Positions 16,630-24,073 of a DNA stretch of 64,000 nucleotides are shown in pieces; within the stretch, counting starts at the first letter, position 1, and every line of letters begins with the position of its first letter. The DNA comes from Hydrogenobacter sp. T-8 (GTDB lineage: Bacteria; Aquificota; Aquificia; Aquificales; Aquificaceae), in contig NZ_CP048795.1 in the NCBI RefSeq assembly GCF_011006175.1, positions 248,001-312,000 of the forward strand, read 5' to 3'. The notes beneath the pieces are model-generated. The model did not search any database, was not told where the DNA came from, and saw only the letters and a program-made list of their open reading frames with translations. The position numbers and the translations under genes were made by a program.

Positions 16630-17850
16630 ATGTTTGTAAAAAAGGCAGGCAAAAGGGTGGTTTATTTGGACCATATAGCCACAACGCCAGTGGCAGAGGA
16701 AGTGCTCGAGGCAATGCTCCCATACTTCAGGGAACATTTTGGAAACCCCACATCTCTGCACAGCTTTGGGCAGATCGCAAAGAAAGCCATAAACTCAGCC
16801 CGTGAAAAGCTGGCAAGCCTTACTAACGCCAACAGCCCTGAGGAGTTTATCTTCACCTCTGGAGGTATAGAAGCTAACAACTTAGCCATAAAGGGTATAG
16901 CGGAAGCTTATGAGAAGAAGGGAAGACATATAATTACCACAGAGATAGAGCACCACTCTATACTGCATCCTCTAAAAAGCCTTGAGAAGAAGGGCTGGGA
17001 GGTAACCTACCTAAAGCCAGACAAATACGGACTTATAGACCCACAGCAACTGGCGGATGCGGTCAGACCAGATACGGTTCTTGTGAGCATAGGGCATTCT
17101 AACAGAGAGATAGGGACTATACAAAACATAAAGGAGCTTGTAAAATCTGTAAAGGAAAAAAACCCAAAGGTTATCTTCCACACGGACGCATGCCCAACTC
17201 TGGGACACTATCCTGTAGACCTAAAGGATTGGGGTGTAGATGCCGCCTCCTTTACCGCACACCTTATGTATGGACCTAAGGGTGTGGGTGCCTTGTGGAC
17301 AAGAAAGGGTGTAAAGATAAGACCACTAATAGAGGGTGGAACTCAAGAAAGGGGTGTAAGGGCTGGAACGGAAAACGTGCCGGGTATAGTGGGCTTTGGT
17401 GCTGCCTGCGAGCTTGCCATGAGAGAACTGCCAGAGAGAATGGAAAGGCTTTCCTCTTACAGAGATAGGGTAAGAAAAGGGCTTGAAGAAAGACTTGAGC
17501 TGATAGAGTTTACTGGACATCCCACGCAAAGGCTACCACACCATCTTTCTCTGATAGTCCACCTGATAGAAGGAGAAGCTATGCTCCTTAGGCTTGACCT
17601 TATGGGTATAGAGACAGCCTCTGGTTCTGCCTGCGTGTCTTTGGCTCTAAAGCAGTCTCATGTGCTTTTTGCAATAGGTGTTCCCAAAGAAGTAGCCAAC
17701 GGCTCTATAGTCTTTAGCTTTGGAAGGGATAACACGGATGAGGATGTGGACTATGTGATAGAGGAGTTTCCAAAGACGGTAAAACTTCTCAGAGAGCTAT
17801 CACCCTTTAACCCAGAAAACTGGGAGCAGTATGTGAAAGGTAAGAAATGA
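16630..17850 (+). CDS. NifS/IscS-like protein lacking the PLP lysine (probable pseudoenzyme)
   Basis: 406 aa, collinear with cysteine desulfurases from FGNPTSLHSFG to FSFGRDNTDEDVDYV. Kept positions: the His of EHHSILHP, Asn of GHSNREIG, Asp of HTDACP, Arg-rich ERGVRAGTENVPGIVG, and the catalytic loop Cys in ASGSACVS. Lost positions: the Schiff-base Lys (normally SGHKxYGPKG) reads FTAHLMYGPKG with codon CTT for Leu, the DATQ Gln is Pro, and the SGATE Thr is Ile. PLP-dependent desulfuration is therefore unlikely. It starts 3 bp after mrp and overlaps queH by 4 bp, so it is expressed with Fe-S and tRNA-modification proteins. A scaffold or sulfur-transfer role through the retained Cys is possible. 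Confidence 0.85.
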   Translation: MFVKKAGKRVVYLDHIATTPVAEEVLEAMLPYFREHFGNPTSLHSFGQIAKKAINSAREKLASLTNANSPEEFIFTSGGIEANNLAIKGIAEAYEKKGRHIITTEIEHHSILHPLKSLEKKGWEVTYLKPDKYGLIDPQQLADAVRPDTVLVSIGHSNREIGTIQNIKELVKSVKEKNPKVIFHTDACPTLGHYPVDLKDWGVDAASFTAHLMYGPKGVGALWTRKGVKIRPLIEGGTQERGVRAGTENVPGIVGFGAACELAMRELPERMERLSSYRDRVRKGLEERLELIEFTGHPTQRLPHHLSLIVHLIEGEAMLLRLDLMGIETASGSACVSLALKQSHVLFAIGVPKEVANGSIVFSFGRDNTDEDVDYVIEEFPKTVKLLRELSPFNPENWEQYVKGKK

Positions 17851-19091
17851 AGATTTTAGTCCATATATGCTGTGCACCTGATGCGGTTTACTTTCTAAAA
17901 AGGCTGAGAGAGGATTATCCACAGTCTGAGATAGTGGGCTTTTTCTACGACCCGAATATCCACCCCTATGAAGAGTATAGGCTCAGGCTTTTGGAAACAG
18001 AAAGGATATGCAAGGAGCTGGGCATTGAGCTGTATGAGGGCGAATACGACCTGGAGAGTTGGCTTTCTGCGGTAAAAGGCTATGAGGATGAGCCAGAGAG
18101 AGGTAAAAGGTGTGCCATATGTTTTGACTACAGGCTCCTCAGAAGTCTCCAGTTTGCCAAAGAGGTGGGTGCCACGCATCTGACCACCACCTTGCTTATG
18201 AGCCCCAAGAAGGAGTTTCTTATGCTAAAAGAGAGCGGGCAAAAGGTATCTGAAGGCTCAGGCATTGAGTTTTTGGCTTTGGACTATCGCAAGGGTGGTG
18301 GCACTCAGGAGATGTTCAGGCTTTCAAGGGAGTTAGAGCTATACCATCAGGACTACTGCGGATGCATATATGGACTTTTTAAGCAGAAGAAGGGTCCAGT
18401 GCAGTGGGATTTGGTCTCCTTTGGCGGCAGAAGACCGGGAAGCAAGGAGGAGCTGAGCTTTATAAAAGGAGCAAGGCTCTTTGCGGAACAGGAGCTTGGA
18501 CTTTCTTGCAAGGAGTGGGAATTTGGCTTTCTCAATTGGAAGGTTTTGCAAGGAAAACTTGAGGTCAAGGGCCAGACAATCCCATCCTTTGTAAGACCCT
18601 ACTCTCCCTCTATAAGAGGTCTTCTCAAAGCGGACCCAGTGGAAAAGGTAGGAAGGGTCATATACTACAACAAGGGTGGGCTAAGGGTAATTTTGACAGA
18701 AGGCTTGAGAGATGAACCTCTTGAGTTTTTTGATAATCTTTGCAGTCCTACCTTTCTTGTTCCAAAGGAATATGAGGAAAGTCTCTTAAGAAACAGAGTC
18801 TCTGCGGAGCTTCAGGCAGAGATAAACCCAGATAAGTCTCTTATTTTGCTTATAGGCAGTTTGGATGCAGAGGACATAGCTTACCTACCTGCGGACACCC
18901 TGCAGGATGGCAGAGGCATAAGCATGGAGTGGCTAAGGGAGTTTTTAACAAAGGAGCAAAGGGGAATAGCCCTCGGAAGAAAGGCTTACCTCTTGGCTGG
19001 TGCTAGTAGTCTTGGAAAGCCTGGCGCAAGATACTTTGAGGAAAGGACGGGCAGGAAGGTCAGCCCTCTTCTGTGTAGTCAAACTTCTTAG
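17847..19091 (+). CDS. queH: QueH epoxyqueuosine reductase with C-terminal extension
   Basis: 414 aa, about twice the usual QueH. Residues 1-185 are QueH: LVHICCAPDA with the vicinal cysteines, GFFYDPNIHPYEEY, RCAICFDYRL and YHQDYCGCIYG. These ligate the [4Fe-4S] cluster that reduces epoxyqueuosine to queuosine in tRNA. Residues 190-414 form an extra domain I do not recognise; it has few cysteines and no clear motif. It is coupled to the NifS-like gene (ATGA) and its 3' end overlaps convergent mazG by 32 bp. The extension could be a tRNA-binding or separate catalytic domain. Confidence 0.85.
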   Translation: MKILVHICCAPDAVYFLKRLREDYPQSEIVGFFYDPNIHPYEEYRLRLLETERICKELGIELYEGEYDLESWLSAVKGYEDEPERGKRCAICFDYRLLRSLQFAKEVGATHLTTTLLMSPKKEFLMLKESGQKVSEGSGIEFLALDYRKGGGTQEMFRLSRELELYHQDYCGCIYGLFKQKKGPVQWDLVSFGGRRPGSKEELSFIKGARLFAEQELGLSCKEWEFGFLNWKVLQGKLEVKGQTIPSFVRPYSPSIRGLLKADPVEKVGRVIYYNKGGLRVILTEGLRDEPLEFFDNLCSPTFLVPKEYEESLLRNRVSAELQAEINPDKSLILLIGSLDAEDIAYLPADTLQDGRGISMEWLREFLTKEQRGIALGRKAYLLAGASSLGKPGARYFEERTGRKVSPLLCSQTS

Positions 19092-19818
19092 CCTCAAGCC
19101 ATAAGGCATCCATTTCCTCAAGGGTCATCTGTCTTAGGTCTTTACCCATCTCTTTTGCCCTCTTCTCCATATATCTAAACCTCTTTTCAAACCTGTCGTT
19201 TGCCTTTTGAAGGCATAGCTCCGCATCAAGTTTGAGAAGTCTTCCAAGCTCCACCACAGCAGTAAGAAGGTCTCCCAGCTCATGCTCAAGCTCTCCTTTA
19301 TCTCCAGAGGTCATGGCTTCCCTTAGTTCTTGAAGCTCTTCCATTATCTTTTCTATAACCTGCTCTGGTCTTTCAAAGTCAAAGCCCACAAGGCTTGCCC
19401 TATCTTGAAGTTTCTGAGACCTCATAAGTGCAGGAAGGCTCTTAGGAACACCGTCAAGGATGCTTTCTCTATCTTTTAGCTTTCTCTCCTCCCAGTTTTT
19501 GAGCACCTCCTCTGGAGTTTCACAGCCAAAGACATGGGGATGACGCTCTATGAGCTTTTTATTAAGCCTTTGGATTACCTCCTCTATGTCAAAAGCAGAC
19601 CTCTCCTTTGCTATCTGAGAGTGGAAAACCACCTGAAGCAAGAGGTCTCCAAGCTCTTCCTTTAGTTTTTCATCATCTCCAGAATCAATAGCATCAAGAA
19701 GCTCATAAGCCTCCTCTATAAGATACTTTTTGAGGCTTTGGTGGGTCTGAGACCTATCCCAGGGACATTTGGAGCGAAGCTCCTCCATAACCTTAAGAAG
19801 TCTATCAAAGGTAGACAT
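19060..19818 (-). CDS. mazG: Nucleoside triphosphate pyrophosphohydrolase MazG
   Basis: 252 aa with two MazG repeats. The first has CPWDRSQTHQSLKKYLIEEAYELLDAI and EELGDLLLQVVFHSQIA, the second ELQELREAM and ELGDLLTAVVEL. The Mg-binding ExxE and ExxD residues are intact in both. Hydrolyses non-canonical NTPs. The ATG has no RBS and is 7 bp from a TATAAT box, suggesting a leaderless message. Confidence 0.92.
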   Translation of the reverse strand: MSTFDRLLKVMEELRSKCPWDRSQTHQSLKKYLIEEAYELLDAIDSGDDEKLKEELGDLLLQVVFHSQIAKERSAFDIEEVIQRLNKKLIERHPHVFGCETPEEVLKNWEERKLKDRESILDGVPKSLPALMRSQKLQDRASLVGFDFERPEQVIEKIMEELQELREAMTSGDKGELEHELGDLLTAVVELGRLLKLDAELCLQKANDRFEKRFRYMEKRAKEMGKDLRQMTLEEMDALWLEAKKFDYTEEG

Positions 19819-19824
19819 GGGCTA

Positions 19825-19831
19825 TATTATA
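19825..19831. promoter_or_regulatory. Shared divergent -10 region, mazG and coiled-coil gene
   Basis: The two ATGs are 17 bp apart. TATAAT on the minus strand (complement of 19826-19831) ends 7 bp before mazG. On the plus strand TATTAT (19825-19830) or TATATT (19823-19828) lies 5-7 bp before the other ATG. Neither gene has an RBS. Confidence 0.35.
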
Positions 19832-19835
19832 CTCA

Positions 19836-21041
19836 ATGGTAAGGGACGCCCTTAAACTGCTCTTTCTCATCGTGTCTTACAACTTTATCCTGCACTATGT
19901 GTCTAATTTTTTACCTCTTCACATCTTCCCGCATCAGCCAGAGGGTATTCTTATGGTGGCATCCTTTATGTCAGCCCTTTACCTTGCATGGCTTTTTGGA
20001 TACAGGGAAAGGACGGTTATATGGCTCGCTTATGTTTACCTCTTTCAGGTTATAGGGCTTTCAGTCCTAAGAAAGGACTATGAGGTAATAACCCAGTTTC
20101 TTCCTTCCCTCTTGCTTACTGTGTCCCTTATCTGGCTATTTGAGTCTCCCGTGGAAAAAAGGACAAAGAAGCTGGAGGAGGAAAGAAGAAGGCTGGAAGA
20201 GGAGCTAAGCAGGAACCAGACAGAGCTAACAAGGCTCTTTGAGCAGATAAACCTCTCAAAAGACCTAACGGAAAGGCTTTCCAAGGAGAAAGAGCTTATA
20301 GAGAGAGAGCTTGTAAAACTCAGGGAGGAAGAGCTTGCGGAAAAGGAGGAACTGGAAAGGGAAAGGCAAGTTCTGTTGAAAAAGCTACAGGAAAACCAAA
20401 AAAAGCTCATGGAGTACACAGAAAGGCTTGAAAGACTTACAAGAATAAACAGGGAGCTTTTCCAGATGCTTGAAGCCATGCAGGACACAGAACCAAAGGG
20501 AGGCAAGGAGGAATTATCAAGGTTAAGGCAAGAAAGAAAAAGGTTATCCAAAGAGCTCATATCCTTACAGGAGCTTCTGGAAGAGCTTTCAAGGGAAAAC
20601 ATGGAGATAAGCCAAAAGTATGAAGGGCTTCTACAAAAGTTTGAGACAGAAAAAAGGGAAAGAGAAAAACTGCAGCTACAGGTGGAAGACCTCCTCAAGC
20701 AGGTGGAGAGCAAAAGACAAATATACGAAGACCTACTTTCAACTCTCTTTGAAAACATAGAGTTTGAAGACAGAGCCATAAGGGAGTTTTTAGAGCTTGA
20801 CAGGGAAACAAAGAGGGAGTTTCTTAGGGAGCTTATGCTTCTCAACATGAAGGACAGGGAAGAAAGGTTTGAGGTAATGAAGGGCTACAAAAACGTGTTT
20901 AAACTCAAGCCCATAGGTGGAAGGATATACTTTACCTTTGGCGAAACAAAAAGATGGAAGGTTCTTGGTATGCTTTGGGGTGAGGATGATAAAAGCAAGG
21001 ACAGATATGCCAGGGAGCTTCTGATAAAATATAGAGATTAA
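19836..21041 (+). CDS. Membrane-anchored coiled-coil protein with RelE-like C-terminal domain
   Basis: 401 aa. Residues 1-110 hold about four membrane segments. Residues 112-300 are an almost unbroken Glu/Lys/Arg/Leu coiled coil. The last 95 residues change character: AIREFLELDRETKREFLREL helices, then KGYKNVFKLKP, GRIYFTFGE and KRWKVLGMLWGEDDKSKDRYARELL. This order (two helices, an L-G-Y turn, the RIYF strand and a VLG strand before a basic D-K-S-K turn) resembles the RelE/HigB ribosome-dependent RNase fold. The RelE call is a pattern inference. It is the first gene of an operon with a baeRF-like protein, a NYN nuclease and ribF. Confidence 0.6.
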   Translation: MVRDALKLLFLIVSYNFILHYVSNFLPLHIFPHQPEGILMVASFMSALYLAWLFGYRERTVIWLAYVYLFQVIGLSVLRKDYEVITQFLPSLLLTVSLIWLFESPVEKRTKKLEEERRRLEEELSRNQTELTRLFEQINLSKDLTERLSKEKELIERELVKLREEELAEKEELERERQVLLKKLQENQKKLMEYTERLERLTRINRELFQMLEAMQDTEPKGGKEELSRLRQERKRLSKELISLQELLEELSRENMEISQKYEGLLQKFETEKREREKLQLQVEDLLKQVESKRQIYEDLLSTLFENIEFEDRAIREFLELDRETKREFLRELMLLNMKDREERFEVMKGYKNVFKLKPIGGRIYFTFGETKRWKVLGMLWGEDDKSKDRYARELLIKYRD

Positions 21042-21066
21042 AGGTAATCGAGAAAGGAGGTGATTG

Positions 21067-22284
21067 ATGAACAGTTTGAAAGAGGTCATTGAAAGGCTTT
21101 TGAGCTTCAAACCAAACAACTACATGGTTGCCAACCTATACCTTAAGCTCGGCGTGGAAGAAAGGACAGACAGAAAGTATCTAAGGACCTTTAAGGATTT
21201 GGTTAAAGCTCAGAAGGAACTTCTAAAGGAGCGAGAATTAGAGAATGATGTTCTTAAGTCTTTGGAAGAGGACTTTAGGAGAATGGAAGACTTTCTTTCA
21301 GAGCCAGAAAACCTCAAGGGATGCAGAGGAATAGCTATCTTCTCCTCTTCCCTTAGAGGGCTTTTTGAAGTTGTTAAGCTACCATACACCTACAAAAACA
21401 GGCTCATGATTGACCAGGATCCTCTGATAAGAGAAATAGCGGTGATTGACGAGGAGCTTGGCAGAGTAGGTGTGCTCCTTATAGACAGAAAGCATGTAAG
21501 GTTCTTTCTTATGGACCTTGAGGGAACGGTAGAGGTATTGGACTTCATGGAGCCTCTTGCTACAAGGGCACACAGGTTTCACTCTGGAGGTAGTATGCTC
21601 AAGGGGGCGGAAGGGACTATGAGGTTTTCCATGCCCTCCAGAATAGGTGGTCCAAACATGGTCCAGCACTCTTTTGGTGAATACAGGTTTAACATGAGGA
21701 TAAAGGAAGAAAAGCATAGGCTCTTCAAGATTGCGAGCGATGCTCTTATGGAGGCTTGGAAAGAGAACAAGTTTGACAAACTGATCATAGGTTCCGACAG
21801 AGAGGATATAAGGCAGATAGAAAACCACCTGCACCCATACCTTTTGGAGAGGCTCGTAGGATATATAAATATGAACCCATCCTACGTGGAGGATGTGGAA
21901 CTTAGGGAAAAGGTCTACCAGCTCCTTATGAGCAAAAGTAGGGAAGAAGAGAAGAGCCTGATAGAGGAACTGCAGGAGTTAGAAGGTAGGGGTCTTGCGG
22001 TCAACGGCACTTCAAAGGTTTTGGAGCAGTTATACAACGGAAACGTAAGACTTCTGCTACTTCCTGATGATTTCCAAAAACCGGGATATGTGTGCGAAAA
22101 GTCCCACCTGCCTCTTCTTACACCAGAATGTCCCTTGGAGGATAGGGTCTATCCTGTCCCAGATGTGGTGGATGAGGTCATTGAATTTGCCCTTGAGGAG
22201 AGGGCAAGGATAAAGGTTGTATCTTCAGAAGAGCTCAAGAGAAGGATAGACGGGCTTGCCTGCTTTATGCGGTTTGCTCTATGA
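21067..22284 (+). CDS. Vms1/eRF1-like (bacterial baeRF-type) protein
   Basis: 405 aa. Start ATG 21067 lies 6 bp after AGGAGG; a TTG three bases upstream is too close to the RBS. Residues 1-75 are helical. A VLLIDRKHVRFFLMDLEG strand-turn and SRIGGPNMVQHSFGEYRFNMRIKEEKHRLFKIA (about residues 190-220, shown here only as a landmark) resemble eRF1 domain 2, where a GGQ loop precedes a basic helix. DKLIIGSDREDIRQIENHL fits domain 3 of the same fold. Such baeRF proteins are predicted peptidyl-tRNA hydrolases or release factors in ribosome rescue. GG is followed by PNMVQ rather than Q directly, so hydrolase activity is uncertain. It overlaps the NYN gene by 4 bp. Confidence 0.55.
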   Translation: MNSLKEVIERLLSFKPNNYMVANLYLKLGVEERTDRKYLRTFKDLVKAQKELLKERELENDVLKSLEEDFRRMEDFLSEPENLKGCRGIAIFSSSLRGLFEVVKLPYTYKNRLMIDQDPLIREIAVIDEELGRVGVLLIDRKHVRFFLMDLEGTVEVLDFMEPLATRAHRFHSGGSMLKGAEGTMRFSMPSRIGGPNMVQHSFGEYRFNMRIKEEKHRLFKIASDALMEAWKENKFDKLIIGSDREDIRQIENHLHPYLLERLVGYINMNPSYVEDVELREKVYQLLMSKSREEEKSLIEELQELEGRGLAVNGTSKVLEQLYNGNVRLLLLPDDFQKPGYVCEKSHLPLLTPECPLEDRVYPVPDVVDEVIEFALEERARIKVVSSEELKRRIDGLACFMRFAL

Positions 22285-22877
22285 ACTATGAAAGGGTGGT
22301 AATATTCATAGATGGCTCTAACCTTTTTCATGCCATAAGGTATATGAACATAAAGATAGACTATCAGAAGTTAGTGGACTTTCTAAAGGAAGACAGAAAA
22401 CTTATAAGAGCATACTTTTATGGGGCTATTCCTCAGGAGAAGGACATAAAGAAGAACAGTCCAGAGTGGGAAAGCTATCTCAGGCAAAGGAGGTTTCTTG
22501 AGGAGCTGTCTCTACAAGGCATAAAGGTAAAGCTGGCAAAGTTAAGAAGGCTTCCCTCGGGTGAATACATAGAGAAGGAAGTGGATATAATGCTTGCAAC
22601 GGACATGCTCAGCATGGCTCACATGAACACCTACGACACCGCAGTGCTGGTAAGTGGAGACAGCGACTTTTCCTACACGGTGGAGGAGGTGCAAAGAATT
22701 GGCAAAAGGGTTGAGAACGCCACCTTCAAGAGGACAAGCTCTTATCATCTTAGAAAGGTATGCGATAGGTTTTTGCTTTTGGATGAATATATGGACAGGT
22801 TTGTAGTGGAGGAGAAACTGGAGATAACTCAGGAGGAGAGTTTCTGGGAGCGTATAAAAAAGCTATGGAAAAGGTAG
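22281..22877 (+). CDS. NYN-domain (LabA/DUF88) putative ribonuclease
   Basis: 198 aa. The PIN-like NYN core is clear: VVIFIDGSNLFHAIR with D11, KEVDIMLATDMLSMA near residue 101, and AVLVSGDSDFSYTVEEV near 126, giving four acidic residues for metal-dependent RNA cleavage. A 40-residue basic helical tail follows. It overlaps the baeRF-like gene by 4 bp and ribF by 13 bp, so it is translated with them. Target RNA unknown. Confidence 0.85.
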   Translation: MNYERVVIFIDGSNLFHAIRYMNIKIDYQKLVDFLKEDRKLIRAYFYGAIPQEKDIKKNSPEWESYLRQRRFLEELSLQGIKVKLAKLRRLPSGEYIEKEVDIMLATDMLSMAHMNTYDTAVLVSGDSDFSYTVEEVQRIGKRVENATFKRTSSYHLRKVCDRFLLLDEYMDRFVVEEKLEITQEESFWERIKKLWKR

Positions 22878-23806
22878 TTTGTCTGAAAACAACTCAGAGC
22901 GGATGCCTGAAGGGTTTAAGGTGCCTTCAGGAGCTTACAGAGCCCTCTGTGGTCACCGTTGGCAACTTTGACGGTGTTCACAGGGGACATAGACACCTTC
23001 TGGAGAGGGTAGCCCTAAGGGCTAAGGATAAGGGGCTAAGGAGCGTAGTGCTTTCCTTCTACCCCCATCCCTTGAAAATCCTAAGCCCAGCACAGGCACC
23101 CTGCGAGCTCACCAGCATACAGGAGAGGGCAAGCCTAATTCTTGAGCAGGGTGTGGAACAGATAGTCTTCATAAGGTTTGATAGAAGATTTTCTAAGCTT
23201 TCTGCGGAGGAGTTTATAAGGGAAATTCTATGGAGTAGGTTAAAGTGCAGGCATCTCGTGGTTGGCTACGATTGGAGGTTTGGATACAAGCGTGAGGGAG
23301 AGATAGAGCTTGCCAAGGAAATGGGGAAAGAGATGGGTTTTGAGGTGGAGGAGATTGAACCTTTCAGGATAAACGGGCATGTGGTAAGTAGCACCCTTAT
23401 AAGGAGACTACTTCACATGGGAAGGCTTGAGGAGGCTTCCCTTTATCTTGGTAGAAATTACGTCATAAGAAGGAAGGTGGTCAGTGGAGACAGGAGGGGC
23501 TCCTCCCTTGGCTTTCCCACCGCTAACCTACAAAACACAGAAAACCTCTGCCTTAAAGAGGGTGTATATGCGGTAAGGGTTGAAGGCAGTTTTATGGGAG
23601 TTGCCAACTATGGAGTAAGACCTACTTTTGGAGGCAGTAAAAGGGTCTTGGAGGTTCATATACTTGACTTTGAGGGAAATTTGAGAGGTAAGGAAATAAG
23701 TGTGGAGTTTCTCAAGTTCCTTAGAGAAGAGAAAAAGTTCTCCAATCCAGAGGAGCTTAAAAGGCAGATAGAGGAAGATATATCAAGAGCCAGAGGACTC
23801 TTCTAA
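22865..23806 (+). CDS. ribF: Bifunctional riboflavin kinase/FMN adenylyltransferase RibF
   Basis: 313 aa, typical length. The N-terminal adenylyltransferase domain has TVGNFDGVHRGHRHLL and STLIRRLLHMG. The C-terminal kinase domain has VVSGDRRGSSLGFPTANL, GVYAVRV and EVHILDFEGNLRGKEISVEFLKFLR. Makes FMN and FAD from riboflavin and ATP. It is the last gene of the operon and overlaps the convergent hypothetical gene by 24 bp. Confidence 0.95.
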   Translation: MEKVVCLKTTQSGCLKGLRCLQELTEPSVVTVGNFDGVHRGHRHLLERVALRAKDKGLRSVVLSFYPHPLKILSPAQAPCELTSIQERASLILEQGVEQIVFIRFDRRFSKLSAEEFIREILWSRLKCRHLVVGYDWRFGYKREGEIELAKEMGKEMGFEVEEIEPFRINGHVVSSTLIRRLLHMGRLEEASLYLGRNYVIRRKVVSGDRRGSSLGFPTANLQNTENLCLKEGVYAVRVEGSFMGVANYGVRPTFGGSKRVLEVHILDFEGNLRGKEISVEFLKFLREEKKFSNPEELKRQIEEDISRARGLF

Positions 23807-24064
23807 ATATCCTACGTATATGATATTGCCATCCTCAGTTAGACCAAAGGCTTTTTCCATCTTGTCTCTAAGACCCTTTTTGTTTTCCAAAAAGTCCTTG
23901 AGGGTTTTTGGCTCTCCATGGGCTCTGAGCATGTATTCCTTTACCTCGCCATTTTCAAAGTGAATCCTCACCGGCAGGCAGTAAAACTTGGAATTCTCCC
24001 CGTCATGGCACCTATCTATTTCACCTACCACCTCTATGCTTACGCTTTTTGCCACCACCTTCAT
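23783..24064 (-). CDS. Conserved-looking hypothetical protein
   Basis: 93 aa, mixed alpha/beta: KVVAKSVSIEVVGEIDRC, then YCLPVRIHFENGEVKEYMLRAHGEP and a helical end, GLRDKMEKAFGLTEDGNIIYVG. I recognise no family. It follows the sigma54 activator by 9 bp in the same direction and is probably the last gene of that operon. The 3' end overlaps ribF. Confidence 0.6.
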   Translation of the reverse strand: MKVVAKSVSIEVVGEIDRCHDGENSKFYCLPVRIHFENGEVKEYMLRAHGEPKTLKDFLENKKGLRDKMEKAFGLTEDGNIIYVGYLEESSGS

Positions 24065-24073
24065 GAGAATATT

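Noticed and set aside
20078-20848. 256-codon open frame on the minus strand
   Set aside because: Serine-rich antisense shadow of the Glu/Lys/Leu coiled coil on the plus strand; no start signal or domain.
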